Position numbers and translations under genes: made by a program. A DNA stretch of 64,000 nucleotides from CAZGZD01 sp964530005 (lineage in GTDB: Bacteria > Patescibacteriota > Microgenomatia > UBA1406 > GWC2-37-13). Of this stretch, positions 1 to 8,254 are shown piece after piece. How positions within the stretch are numbered: the first letter of the stretch is position 1; each line of letters starts with the position of its first letter. The stretch spans positions 1 to 64,000 of the forward strand of contig CAZGZD010000003.1 of assembly GCA_964530005.1 (NCBI GenBank), in the 5' to 3' direction. Below the pieces are notes generated by a model. The model had not been told where the DNA came from. It saw nothing but the letters and a program-made list of their open reading frames with translations, and made no database searches.

Positions 1-727
1 CCCAACCAATAGTGCTTCCCATCCATGATTCTGGAACATTGATTGTGGCGCTGCGTGCTCCCGCAACATATCCGTACACCGGGAATCCGACGGCTACGCT
101 ATATCCGCCGTTTGCCCCCCATACGGCGCCCCAACTGAGCGTGACAGGACCAGGATGGACAATGCTACCATTGGGACTCAGATTATATGGTTCGCCGACT
201 GTGACACATGGTTTGCAGGATCCATTGATTGCTACACTAAGTCCAGTGCAGCAACCTCCATATATTCCTTGATTGGGGAATTGGTCAGCTGGGGCACATG
301 TTCGACAAGTTCCACCAAGGCAGAAATGCGCTCCACAACAGCCGCCACCACCAGATACATTTGGAGGCGGGCAAGCCACTCCGAGGCTGTTCGTACATGC
401 TGCTGGAGGAGGTGGTACGTATACTGGAGGTGGAGGATTATTTCCTCCACCAGTATTTCCTCCACCAGTATTTCCACCGCTGCAACCATTGTGAATACAT
501 GGTCCCCCTACCCCTGCACCGCAATTAGCGTATCCACTACATGACCCAAGTAAATCTGGATATCCACACTCTATCTGGCAATTACAGGAAGATGGAGTGC
601 AGCCCGATGGGCAATTATTTTGAGGAGTACTGCCACGAATTGTTCCATTGCATGATTGAGCGTGAACTTTAGCTGTGAAAAATAGCAATCCTACTATTAG
701 AACTGCAACAATGTAGATTTTTTTCAT
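1..727 (-). CDS. Cys-rich secreted protein, C-terminus cut by window edge
   Basis: Reading on the minus strand from the ATG at 727, the frame stays open to base 1 (242 codons), so the C-terminus lies outside the window. The N-terminus is a clear signal peptide (MKKIYIVAVLIVGLLFFTAKV, then an AQ-S cleavage site). The mature part is rich in Cys, Gly and Pro, with CxC and CC pairs and a short GGGNT repeat encoded by tandem DNA near 440-475. The start overlaps the stop of the upstream gene in an ATGA arrangement, indicating translational coupling. I recognise no family. It is probably an exported, disulfide-rich surface or matrix protein. Being a gene is well supported; the function is unknown. 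Confidence 0.75.
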   Translation of the reverse strand, partial: MKKIYIVAVLIVGLLFFTAKVHAQSCNGTIRGSTPQNNCPSGCTPSSCNCQIECGYPDLLGSCSGYANCGAGVGGPCIHNGCSGGNTGGGNTGGGNNPPPPVYVPPPPAACTNSLGVACPPPNVSGGGGCCGAHFCLGGTCRTCAPADQFPNQGIYGGCCTGLSVAINGSCKPCVTVGEPYNLSPNGSIVHPGPVTLSWGAVWGANGGYSVAVGFPVYGYVAGARSATINVPESWMGSTIGW

Positions 728-1437
728 CTTTTTATTATTTTAATATAGTTTTTTAAAGCAGAATTGGACTTGAATTCTTCTCCACCTTTTAAATACTCAA
801 AATCCTTTTGGCCATTAATCCAAGGGTGGGTCAACCCCCATAGCAATTCAGATAAAATCCCATTATATTCTCGAGTTAACTCTTTATTATTCATCCCATC
901 ACGTAACTTTGGTGAAAGATATAAATTTAGAGATAGTTGTTTATTTGGGCTATTAAAGCTTATTCCAGATGCTGCTATTTGCTGTCCTGGACTTGTTTGC
1001 CCATATATATAATATGGGTTAAAATATTGCACAGAATTTGTGATAATTATCACAATTGAGTCTACAGAAATACTGCCATTCTGAATGGGTATAGGTAAAG
1101 ATGTTGCAGATGATTGTCTCATAGTTAAGTTTGTTACTCCATTTTTTTTCCAGAAACCCAATTTTTCAAGATCTTCGATAAGCTGTCGCTTATTGTCAAA
1201 TTGTAGAGACATATTTTCTATCTCGCTATTTAATGCTATCTTCTTTGAAGAAGTATACTTAGATGTTTTAGTTTGATTTAGCTCTGAAGTAGATGGGGCT
1301 TGTCCTTTATTTTGATAATTCGAGAAATTCTCTGGTATGAAATAATTTGAAGAGATATAAAGTGAATATAAGCCCATTGAAATTAAAGCAGATAGTAAAA
1401 TAGCTATGATAAAGTAAAGAAAAGGTATTGTTTTCAT
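724..1437 (-). CDS. Membrane-anchored extracytoplasmic protein, unknown function
   Basis: This is a 237-residue protein. I start it at ATG 1437 rather than the in-frame TTG at 1464, because the ATG follows an AAGAAAG stretch. One N-terminal transmembrane segment (about residues 4-24) is followed by a Ser/Thr/Lys linker and a soluble domain of about 150 residues, so it is probably anchored with the domain outside. Its TGA stop overlaps the ATG of the Cys-rich secreted gene downstream, so the two are co-translated and may act together at the cell surface. No family motif is recognised. Confidence 0.65.
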   Translation of the reverse strand: MKTIPFLYFIIAILLSALISMGLYSLYISSNYFIPENFSNYQNKGQAPSTSELNQTKTSKYTSSKKIALNSEIENMSLQFDNKRQLIEDLEKLGFWKKNGVTNLTMRQSSATSLPIPIQNGSISVDSIVIIITNSVQYFNPYYIYGQTSPGQQIAASGISFNSPNKQLSLNLYLSPKLRDGMNNKELTREYNGILSELLWGLTHPWINGQKDFEYLKGGEEFKSNSALKNYIKIIKR

Positions 1438-1509
1438 GTCTTTCTTGCGAGTAAAGAGTAGCAAAAAAACAAAAAAAATACAAGGAAATGAAGATTTTTT
1501 GTCTAAGTT

Positions 1510-2535
1510 TTAGACAGCCCTGAATAAGCCTGTGCCCGCAATGCTAGTAAATTGGGTCATATCGACAACTAATTGAGAAAAGTCTCCCGATTGGAAGGCG
1601 GGAGTTTCTATTGCAACAATTTGAGATAATACAAAATCAGCTGATGACTGAGGATCATTTGGGTCTATTTCCCCCAATCTGGCAGTTGATTCTAGTACAT
1701 CAGCATAAAAAATACCATCAGTTTCTGGCGAGGATGATAGCTCCTCAGATACAACAATAGTTAATTTGCCTTTGTCGTCAACAAATATACTTGCCCATTT
1801 ATCTGGGCTAAAACCATATAAATTTAAAAAATCAACACCATCTCTAATTGGGACGAGACTTTCATCGCTACTTAATAGAATGCCCTGGTTTAAATCAACT
1901 TCAACGGGGCTCGACGCTTGAATAGCCGTTAGTGTATCCAATCTCTGAGAGTTTGGCGGCGCGGCGTTATTCGCCTCTGGTAATTGAATTGAAATTCGAC
2001 CATTCGATCTATTTAGGCTTTGACGAAGCTCAGCTACAGAAATCCCTTTTTGAAAGGCTATTACTTCAAGAATTTGATTTTGTAAAAAAAACTCTTTTTC
2101 TGGGGTTGCAAGTGCGAAATCTTGTCCTTGGTAATTAATATCAACATCTATCGGACCAAAATGGAATTCCGAAGGAGCCTCTGTTGAGGGTGGTGATTCG
2201 GGGGTTGAATTACCTGTGCTATCAGGCGAGGTTGTTGGGATTGGGCTTTCACTTGTTGTGGGTGCGCCTGGACGATCTCCTGTTGTAGTTGAGTTTGGAA
2301 TTGAAAGGCTTGAAGCAACTGACGTCCCAGTAACAGTCGATGAGCCCTCGGCAGTGGACGTAGGAGATCCAGCGCCACCGCAAGCTGCGAGCATAGAAGT
2401 TATTATCATTGGATATACAACTCGTTTGCTAATTGTAGAATGCCTAGCATAGTCGACCAGCCTTCTAAATGGCCCGACTCTTGCTAATTGATCAGCACCT
2501 GGCGCTAAGTTAGGGCGGGGTAATATCTCTAGCAT
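1510..2535 (-). CDS. Putative lipoprotein with Ser/Thr/Pro-rich linker
   Basis: This 341-residue protein has a hydrophobic stretch ending in a lipobox (SMLAAC-GG, Cys near residue 52), preceded by an unusually long charged N-region of about 40 residues. The first part of the mature protein is a low-complexity Ser/Thr/Pro/Gly linker. A folded domain of about 200 residues follows, with no motif I recognise. A good promoter (TTGACA-17-TATAAA) lies just upstream and gives a leader of about 20 nt. The expected location is the outer face of the membrane. A later start nearer the lipobox is possible, but no Met lies just before it except within the hydrophobic segment. Confidence 0.65.
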   Translation of the reverse strand: MLEILPRPNLAPGADQLARVGPFRRLVDYARHSTISKRVVYPMIITSMLAACGGAGSPTSTAEGSSTVTGTSVASSLSIPNSTTTGDRPGAPTTSESPIPTTSPDSTGNSTPESPPSTEAPSEFHFGPIDVDINYQGQDFALATPEKEFFLQNQILEVIAFQKGISVAELRQSLNRSNGRISIQLPEANNAAPPNSQRLDTLTAIQASSPVEVDLNQGILLSSDESLVPIRDGVDFLNLYGFSPDKWASIFVDDKGKLTIVVSEELSSSPETDGIFYADVLESTARLGEIDPNDPQSSADFVLSQIVAIETPAFQSGDFSQLVVDMTQFTSIAGTGLFRAV

Positions 2536-2564
2536 AAATCTTATAGTAAACTTACTATTCTTTA

Positions 2565-2593
2565 TTTATATACATATACATTTAGTTTGTCAA
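2565..2593 (-). promoter_or_regulatory. Sigma70-type promoter of the lipoprotein gene
   Basis: On the minus strand TTGACA (2588-2593) is followed after 17 nt by TATAAA (2565-2570). The start codon at 2535 lies about 30 nt beyond the -10 box. Confidence 0.6.
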
Positions 2594-2695
2594 GTGTATT
2601 TGTGTGCTTTACCTTGATTATTTTTCATTCTTGCTTCGCTTTTTATATCCTTATAGTAGCGATTTCAATAAAAATAATGAAAAATAGGCAGATTC

Positions 2696-3334
2696 TTAGA
2701 GCTTCAACAGCTCTTTAAGAAGTGGTGTAGCATATTTGATTTTCTGTGGCTTAAGCGGGGCTCCCTCTATAATGGCATATCCGACATGGAGATTGGAGCT
2801 TTTGTCGACAGTGCTTGGAATGTATTCATCTGTGACATATCCCAAGATCTCTCCCTTTTTCACTGCGCTGCCTGCTTTGAGGATTTTTCCGCCTTTTGTA
2901 GCTTGCGCGTGGTAGAAGAAGAAGATCACTTCGTTGTTGTCTTTTTTTGCGGGTCTTGACTTTTTCAGACCAACTCCCTGAAGAGAAGTTTTCTTATCAA
3001 CTATCAATATGCTATCTATTGTGCCGTCAAATGGAGCGAATATTGGCACTCCACGACCTATGTGATATGCAGCCATCTGACCCGTAAATCCATATTGAGT
3101 GGCCACGTATCTGCCCCTTTTACAGTTGCGAGGGGACAAGATAAGGCACTCGCCTGGCTTTTCAACAGATACTATCTCAACTGCCTTATTGATTTGGCTC
3201 ACTGCATCATCTATATTTTTTTGAAAATAGGTATAAGCGGCGAGGATGCTCACAATAAGCAAAAGTAGTATAAGCAGAATAATTGGTAGAGGATTCTGTC
3301 TGCTGCGCGCCCAAAGTCTTGAGACTATTGACAT
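2696..3334 (-). CDS. Membrane-anchored degenerate M23 (LytM)-like protein
   Basis: This 212-residue protein has one N-terminal transmembrane helix (about residues 16-35). Its C-terminal domain has the layout of M23/LytM endopeptidases: GVPIFAPFDGTI (start of the beta core), then VKKGEILGYV and LHVGYAI. M23 enzymes bind zinc through HxxxD and HxH. Here only one His remains near the C-terminal motif, and the HxxxD is not evident, so it is probably a non-catalytic relative (LytM-like scaffold or activator). A TAATAT box lies 6 nt before the ATG, suggesting a leaderless mRNA. It sits downstream of dnaB on the same strand. Confidence 0.6.
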   Translation of the reverse strand: MSIVSRLWARSRQNPLPIILLILLLLIVSILAAYTYFQKNIDDAVSQINKAVEIVSVEKPGECLILSPRNCKRGRYVATQYGFTGQMAAYHIGRGVPIFAPFDGTIDSILIVDKKTSLQGVGLKKSRPAKKDNNEVIFFFYHAQATKGGKILKAGSAVKKGEILGYVTDEYIPSTVDKSSNLHVGYAIIEGAPLKPQKIKYATPLLKELLKL

Positions 3335-3370
3335 ATGTATATATTAGTGAGTATTTTGGGTAGTGTCAAA

Positions 3371-4705
3371 CTACTTTTTAACTCCATAGAATTGGACGCG
3401 ATCGCCACGGAACATAAGATCGATCTCCCCAGTTGGGCCATTGCGGTGCTTGGCGATTGAGAGCTTGATCAGGCGCTTGCTCTGGTCAAGTAGGTCTTCT
3501 TCATCGTCTTCTGAGTACAGAAACATCACCACATCGGCATCCTGCTCGATTGCACCTGATTCCCGAAGATCGGCGAGTTGGGGCTTGCGAGTACCTCGCT
3601 GTTCGACCGCGCGATTGAGCTGGGAGAGTGCAAGTACGGGGATATGGAGCTCACGGGCAAGATTCTTGAGATTTTGGGATACGAATGACACCTCATTGGT
3701 CCTCGAATCAAACTTGCGACCTGCCCAGGCAAGCTGCAGGTAATCGACGACCAATAGCTTTACATCATGCTCGACTTTGAGCTTGCGAGCTTTGGTGCGC
3801 ATCTCAAGAATAGATAGTCCTGGAGTATCGTCAATGAATATTGGAACTTCGGACAAGACACCCATAGCAGACACAAGCCTCTTATGATCATCGTCTGAGA
3901 GCTTGCCTGTCTTGAGCCGCCAGGCATCGATGTCGGCAGCCGACACCAGCAGTCTGTCTACAAGCTCTTCCTTGCTCATCTCAAGTGAAAAGAATCCGAC
4001 GGGTATCTTGTCCTTTGAAGCTGCATGGAGGGCAATATTGAGTGCAAATGTAGTCTTACCGATACCTGGGCGCGCGGCAAGGATGAGGAGATTGGAGTCC
4101 TGCATACCAGCAAGCTTGGTGTCAAGATCTGCAAATCCAGTAGATAAGCCTCGAAGTTCGCGTCCGTCTTTGGCAAATTCTTCAATGCGCTCGTAGCTTT
4201 CGGTGAGGATGTCTTTGAGCTCGATAAACTCAGCTCGCATGTGAGACTGAGAGAGGCCAAAGACCTCAGCCTCGATTGAGTCGAGTAACTTCTTTACATC
4301 TCCCTTTTCATCAAATGACTTTTCAACTCCTCGGGAGAAAAGATCTATGAGGCGACGCTTGGTATAATCGTCTTTTACAATCTGGCCGTAGTGCTGGATA
4401 TATGCTGAGGTTGGTACAGTATTTATGAGATCAGACAGATAGGAGGCTCCACCGGCCTTTTGAAGTGTTCCTTCTTTTTTGAGTTGTGCTTGAAGAGTGA
4501 CTACATCTATCGGTTCCTGTTTCTCAAAAAGTGCAAGAGCTGCTGAGAATATTACTTGATGTTCGGGCTGATAAAAATGATCAGATTTGAGGAATTCGCC
4601 GACCAGATGAAATGAGCCAGGATCAATAAGAAGAGCTCCAAGGACAGATTTCTCAGCCTGGACATCATGAGGCGGGACTTTTAGTGAACTAGTTTTACTC
4701 GCCAT
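3371..4705 (-). CDS. dnaB: Replicative DNA helicase DnaB
   Basis: This 444-residue protein is of normal DnaB length. The N-terminal helical domain (about residues 10-110, including AEKSVLGALLIDP) is followed by a linker and a RecA-like motor. Walker A is ARPGIGKTTF (about residues 211-220), Walker B is LLVVDYLQL, and the arginine-rich region ALSQLNRAVEQR is characteristic of the family. It unwinds DNA at the replication fork as a hexamer. No intein or frameshift is seen. There is no convincing Shine-Dalgarno site before the ATG. Confidence 0.97.
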   Translation of the reverse strand: MASKTSSLKVPPHDVQAEKSVLGALLIDPGSFHLVGEFLKSDHFYQPEHQVIFSAALALFEKQEPIDVVTLQAQLKKEGTLQKAGGASYLSDLINTVPTSAYIQHYGQIVKDDYTKRRLIDLFSRGVEKSFDEKGDVKKLLDSIEAEVFGLSQSHMRAEFIELKDILTESYERIEEFAKDGRELRGLSTGFADLDTKLAGMQDSNLLILAARPGIGKTTFALNIALHAASKDKIPVGFFSLEMSKEELVDRLLVSAADIDAWRLKTGKLSDDDHKRLVSAMGVLSEVPIFIDDTPGLSILEMRTKARKLKVEHDVKLLVVDYLQLAWAGRKFDSRTNEVSFVSQNLKNLARELHIPVLALSQLNRAVEQRGTRKPQLADLRESGAIEQDADVVMFLYSEDDEEDLLDQSKRLIKLSIAKHRNGPTGEIDLMFRGDRVQFYGVKK

Positions 4706-4739
4706 ACTCGTAAAATTGGTTGAAACTGGTTAAAAATAG

Positions 4740-5072
4740 TTAATTTATTTTTTTTGAAAACGCACTGATTTGTTTTGCCAGATAATCATACTCTTCTTTT
4801 AAAGATTTTGTATCGGATTTATAAACAAGTTCGACTATCTCAAGTAAAGTGACAACTTCATTTGCTGACCCTGAAGCAATGCTTAGATAATTTTTGAATT
4901 GTTTCTTTGTTCGACAGTACCCCTCGGATATATTTGTAGCGACTGAAACAGAAGCTCTTTTTAATTGATCGCTTAAAGAAAAATCTCTGGCCAAATAATC
5001 ATTTGTCTTTATTAGGTTGTATATATCAGTCACGAGCTTAAGTGCCTTTTGATAGATTATTAGATTTTTCAC
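4740..5072 (-). CDS. Four-helix bundle protein (S23/IVP-like)
   Basis: This 110-residue protein matches the four-helix bundle family first seen in 23S rRNA intervening sequences: LIIYQKALKLVTDIYNLIK near the start, then LSDQLKRASVSVATNISEGY and the typical KNYLSIASGSANEVVTLLE. I choose the GTG at 5072 because AGAAAGG lies 6 nt upstream; a TTG at 5093 would add seven residues. The family's function is not established, but it is common in Patescibacteria, often as stand-alone genes. Here it lies between dnaB and the MBL-fold gene, not in an rRNA gene. Confidence 0.8.
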   Translation of the reverse strand: MKNLIIYQKALKLVTDIYNLIKTNDYLARDFSLSDQLKRASVSVATNISEGYCRTKKQFKNYLSIASGSANEVVTLLEIVELVYKSDTKSLKEEYDYLAKQISAFSKKIN

Positions 5073-5132
5073 AGTGTGCCTTTCTACATGCAAGCTCTGC
5101 TATTGGCAGAGACCAGTTTTAACAAGTTGCAA

Positions 5133-5786
5133 CTACTTGTTGGCAGGATTCATCACCACTACTCGAATTCCATCTTCAATATCTTCTTTTTTGATTGTAA
5201 GGTCGTCAACAGGCTCCACTCCATCGGCCCCCATCTTTTTCAGGAACTCATCAACCGTGGATAGCTTGCCAAAATGCTCTACGTTGTGCGCCTCAGTTCT
5301 GTAATGCATGGGAATTACGATTGAGGGCTCGACCTGCTTGACTACGCGAGCGGCTTGTTCAGGATCGATTGTGTAAAATCCACCTGTTGGCACAAGAAGA
5401 ATGTCGACATTTCCGATCTTATCTAATGTCTCACTCTCAATCTCAGCGCCCAGATCGCCGAGGTGCAGAACAGCTATATCTTCTGCCTCGAATTTGTACA
5501 CAGTATTTTCTCCTCGCTCGGCCCCTTGTTTGTCGTCGTGATAGGTCGTGAATCCGAATACTCGTACTCCCTGCTTCTCAAACTCTCCCGGCCAATTGAT
5601 AAGAAGTGGGTCGCCTGTGACGGCTGAGGTGTCGTTGTGGTCTGAGTGGTCGTGGGATAGGGTGACTATATCTGCCTCAATCTTCGGAAATTTGAGCCCA
5701 ATTGATGGACTGTACGGATCACATACAACACGTGCAGACTTTGTCTTGATGAGAAATGAAGCATGGCCAAGATATTTGATATTCAT
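5133..5786 (-). CDS. Metallo-beta-lactamase-fold hydrolase (UPF0173-like)
   Basis: This 217-residue protein starts at MNIKYLGHASFLI. The longer in-frame extension upstream would run into tRNA-Thr and is rejected. It has the metallo-beta-lactamase metal motif SHDHSDHND (HxHxDH), a second HLGDLG motif and a late IPMHYRTE histidine. These fit the small MBL-fold hydrolases of the UPF0173 type. The substrate is unknown. The metal-binding motif appears intact, so it is probably an active cytoplasmic hydrolase. Confidence 0.85.
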   Translation of the reverse strand: MNIKYLGHASFLIKTKSARVVCDPYSPSIGLKFPKIEADIVTLSHDHSDHNDTSAVTGDPLLINWPGEFEKQGVRVFGFTTYHDDKQGAERGENTVYKFEAEDIAVLHLGDLGAEIESETLDKIGNVDILLVPTGGFYTIDPEQAARVVKQVEPSIVIPMHYRTEAHNVEHFGKLSTVDEFLKKMGADGVEPVDDLTIKKEDIEDGIRVVVMNPANK

Positions 5787-5840
5787 AGAGCGGAGTAAAG
5801 GGTACCAAATTTTGTGAATGTTTTCAATGAAAGAAACATG

Positions 5841-5912
5841 AGCCCGGGGTGGGAATCGAACCCACGACCTTCCCCTTACCAAGGGGATGTTCTACCACTG
5901 AACCACCCGGGC
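5841..5912 (-). tRNA. tRNA-Thr (GGT)
   Basis: The reverse complement folds as a complete tRNA: acceptor GCCCGGG/CCCGGGC, T arm with GGTTCGATTCC, and a 5-bp anticodon stem TCCCC/GGGGA around the loop TTGGTAA, giving anticodon GGT. The 3' CCA is not encoded. Confidence 0.95.
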
Positions 5913-5924
5913 GAAAGGTGCTGG

Positions 5925-6482
5925 TTATTTGGTGCTTTTCTTTTCTTGTCGTTGAAAGATATCGGCAAGGTGATAGACAGGTTCAAGTACAAGGTTGGAG
6001 ATTGAGCCAGGACGCTTGAAAAGATTAGCGCGCTGAACGGCAAGAATTGTCCAAAACTCAGCCAGCTCTTCGCTGCTTTCTACCTCAGATGAGGCAAGGC
6101 GGCTGAAGTAATCTTTTTGTTTGTTCTGATATCCGCCACCATTTACGTCAGACAAAGAGATGAGAGTCTGGATTGTGGTGTGAACCTCTTCTTGAATCTC
6201 GGCAACTGTGGACTCCTCAACAGTAAGCATAGCTGAGCCTTGACTTCGGCCAGATCTTGCGAAAATTTCGTAGTACAGAAGCAAAAAGTTGAGAGTAAGG
6301 TCTGAGTTTGAGGACATCATGGTCTGCTCGATAATGAAGCGATGAATTGATGGATTCTCGCGCTTTATGGTAGTAAGCGCAGCTTTTACAAATTCTTTAC
6401 GATCAATAAGAAGCTCTTCAGAGAGAGCTTGTGTGATGCCGGTTGTCGGATTGGGGCGTTTGCTGCTTTTTGGGTCGCTCAT
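5925..6482 (-). CDS. Hypothetical protein
   Basis: This 185-residue protein (MSDPKSSKRPNPTTG...) is predicted soluble and largely helical. I choose ATG 6482 because a perfect TATAAT lies 7 nt upstream, which fits the leaderless pattern seen across the window. ATG 6491 would fall inside the expected transcription start. It has no recognised domain. It lies immediately after tRNA-Thr on the same strand. Confidence 0.7.
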   Translation of the reverse strand: MSDPKSSKRPNPTTGITQALSEELLIDRKEFVKAALTTIKRENPSIHRFIIEQTMMSSNSDLTLNFLLLYYEIFARSGRSQGSAMLTVEESTVAEIQEEVHTTIQTLISLSDVNGGGYQNKQKDYFSRLASSEVESSEELAEFWTILAVQRANLFKRPGSISNLVLEPVYHLADIFQRQEKKSTK

Positions 6483-6543
6483 AACGTGCATTATACACGA
6501 AAATAGCTCAACCCGCCGAGTTCCCACTTCGTGCCCGACAAAG

Positions 6544-6678
6544 TTAGACCCGTGTGTGGGTTCGGTAGTTCTGCAAAATCAGCCAAATTGGTTTGAAGTC
6601 AAATAGAATCAAAAGAAGGAGAACAACAAGCAGCGAGGTATCCGGAAGATGTGTTTCTATACGAGGCGAAAAGCACAT
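6544..6678 (-). CDS. Possible small single-TM protein
   Basis: A 44-codon minus-strand frame lies in the 390-bp gap between the genes at 6482 and 6920. It has one strongly hydrophobic stretch (LLVVLLLLILFDF) between a polar N-terminus and a basic C-terminus. A TTGACA-17-TATATT promoter ends about 30 nt before its ATG. It has no homology that I recognise. The promoter supports transcription of this strip, but the coding call is tentative. The rest of the gap shows nothing else. Confidence 0.3.
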   Translation of the reverse strand: MCFSPRIETHLPDTSLLVVLLLLILFDFKPIWLILQNYRTHTRV

Positions 6679-6708
6679 ATTACATCCAGAATTCCCCGCT
6701 AAAAACCA

Positions 6709-6737
6709 AATATATACTTTCCTAATATGTATGTCAA
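6709..6737 (-). promoter_or_regulatory. Promoter in the 6.5-6.9 kb gap
   Basis: On the minus strand TTGACA (6732-6737) and TATATT (6709-6714) are separated by 17 nt. It would transcribe the possible 44-residue gene and then the gene starting at 6482. Confidence 0.5.
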
Positions 6738-6919
6738 GTGTATATTTTTATACTATTCCAGAGCCTCAAATAATGTATTGGAAATCAACTTATTGGGCGC
6801 GATCATTTTGGTCGGAAAAGTAAGGTCGTGGAATAAGCCAGCACTCCTATATCGCTAATCCGTATGAGATTTGATGAACTTTGATAGAATAAAGACGTGT
6901 TATACATTGTCCAAAGAAC

Positions 6920-7249
6920 ATGCATATAGCTTTTCACCATTACCAAAAGAATAAAAAGAGCGCAGATACGCTGACTACGAGGCAAAAAAAGCTAAATCGC
7001 GTCATAGATGATCTTATCTATGGGATTGGCTCTTTTGGAGTGCTTATCTTTGTGCCTCAACTAATCAAGGTTTGGGGAGGAGGGGACATATCTGGCGTGT
7101 CGCCTCTAACTTGGGTGGGAATGTTGGCGTCAAGCATATTCTGGCTTACATATGGAATTATCCATAAAGCAAGGCCGATAATCTTCATCAATTCATTTGC
7201 TGCCATAGTCCAATTCCTTGTAGTCTTTGGACTACTCATTCACCGGTAA
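6920..7249 (+). CDS. SemiSWEET-type sugar transporter
   Basis: This 109-residue protein carries one three-helix PQ-loop/MtN3 unit: GSFGVLIFVPQLIKVW with the diagnostic PQ, then SGVSPLTWVGMLASSIFWLTYG and a third hydrophobic helix. Bacterial SemiSWEETs are about 90-100 residues and pair to form one sugar pore. The 35-residue N-terminus is charged; a later start is possible but no better Met is present. It faces the LUD gene tail to tail with 7 bp between. Confidence 0.85.
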   Translation: MHIAFHHYQKNKKSADTLTTRQKKLNRVIDDLIYGIGSFGVLIFVPQLIKVWGGGDISGVSPLTWVGMLASSIFWLTYGIIHKARPIIFINSFAAIVQFLVVFGLLIHR

Positions 7250-7256
7250 GCTTGTC

Positions 7257-7874
7257 TTAAAATCCGAGCTTTTCTTTGACCAGAATTATGCTCACTTTCC
7301 GACCCATCATCGGATTCTCCCGATTAAAAATCAGAATTTTTGATACAGAAGTGTTGACGCCATATAGCTCCTGCATATGTTTGTCCTCAAGCGGGACAAT
7401 GTACTCATTGAGGCGATTTAAGGCGTCTGCAAGAGTCGGCACTATCTTCTGGGCACCAGCAACAAAAATCACATTGCTTGAATTGAAGACAATTCCTGGA
7501 AGTTGGCTTCCTGTGTTGGATGCAACTATAAACTCGCCAGTTGTGGCAAGTCCGTGAATACTACCTAAGTAGTAATCAGAGACTGTCGCTTCGCGTCGTA
7601 GCTGTGCTTGCTTGGCGGGATCTTTCTCGGCAAGAACTCTCTCGTGGAGATTGCTCCAAGGATGAGCGCCGGACTTGAGATAGTCAACGAAGCCAATCTG
7701 CTCAAGCGTTATTGATGCGCCATTCATAATAGAAGCACCGCTTGGAATTTGCTTCTTGATCGTCTCAAGAGCTTCTTCTTTATTCTCAACAACAATCGTG
7801 TCGACACCGCGTTCTTTAAGATTTTGTGCGGCCTTACTTATGACCTCATCTGTCGCAATAGTTTGATAATCCAT
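7257..7874 (-). CDS. LUD-domain protein (LutC-like)
   Basis: This 205-residue protein fits the LUD domain family (lactate utilisation LutB/LutC): IPSGASIMNGASITLEQIGF, ATVSDYYLGSIHGLATTGEFIVASNTGSQ and the FVAGAQKIVPTLADAL segment. LUD proteins usually act in lactate oxidation complexes, but no LutA or LutB gene is nearby, so the role here is open. It lies 12 bp downstream of an ArsR-type regulator and is almost certainly co-transcribed with and controlled by it. Confidence 0.85.
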   Translation of the reverse strand: MDYQTIATDEVISKAAQNLKERGVDTIVVENKEEALETIKKQIPSGASIMNGASITLEQIGFVDYLKSGAHPWSNLHERVLAEKDPAKQAQLRREATVSDYYLGSIHGLATTGEFIVASNTGSQLPGIVFNSSNVIFVAGAQKIVPTLADALNRLNEYIVPLEDKHMQELYGVNTSVSKILIFNRENPMMGRKVSIILVKEKLGF

Positions 7875-7886
7875 AGTGTGAAAAAA

Positions 7887-8159
7887 TTAAACTGTTAATA
7901 ATTTTTGAATATCGATCCCTATTTTTCTTAAAAACTCATTATTCACCGAATAAAAATTGGCCGTTTTTTCCTTGCGTTGCAGAATAATATCCGCGTCTAT
8001 AAGTTTTTTGAAATGGTGAGATAAGGTCGGCTGCGATAGGTCGAATTTCTTCTGCAGCTCCTGGCAAGACACCTCACTATCGCCAATCTGCTTCAACAAA
8101 CCAATTCGAGTTGGATCGGCAAGTGCTTTGAATGCACGTGCTACTATATCAGTCGCCAT
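7887..8159 (-). CDS. ArsR-family transcriptional regulator
   Basis: This 90-residue winged helix protein starts at ATG 8159 (an upstream TTG is in frame). ALADPTRIGLLKQIGDSEVSCQELQKKF and LSQPTLSHHFKKLIDADII give the typical ArsR/SmtB recognition helix. It lacks the classic metal-binding ELCVCDL motif; the single Cys is in SCQEL, so it may sense a redox or small-molecule signal. It heads a two-gene operon with the LUD gene. An AT-rich palindrome (ATATTTAAATAT) lies between its promoter and start and could be its own operator. Confidence 0.9.
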   Translation of the reverse strand: MATDIVARAFKALADPTRIGLLKQIGDSEVSCQELQKKFDLSQPTLSHHFKKLIDADIILQRKEKTANFYSVNNEFLRKIGIDIQKLLTV

Positions 8160-8194
8160 ATTATCCAAATATTGAAATATTTAAATATATCTAT

Positions 8195-8223
8195 ATAGTA
8201 AGACATATAAATATATTTGTCAA
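8195..8223 (-). promoter_or_regulatory. Promoter of the ArsR-LUD operon
   Basis: On the minus strand TTGACA (8218-8223) and TACTAT (8195-8200) are separated by 17 nt. The palindrome ATATTTAAATAT lies between it and the start at 8159, where a repressor would block transcription. Confidence 0.65.
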
Positions 8224-8254
8224 CCTCGATTAATCAGGCAATCTTTGGGTAGAT

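Noticed and set aside
420..480. Short tandem repeat that might suggest a CRISPR-like array
   Set aside because: The units are about 15 bp without spacers and encode a Gly-rich repeat in a coding frame. No CRISPR array was seen in the window.
155..544. Plus-strand frames across 12-544
   Set aside because: Low-complexity reading of the antisense of the Cys-rich secreted gene, which has a signal peptide and coupled start on the minus strand.
5787..5882. N-terminal extension of the MBL-fold protein
   Set aside because: It would be encoded inside tRNA-Thr; the ATG at 5786 starts the conserved domain.
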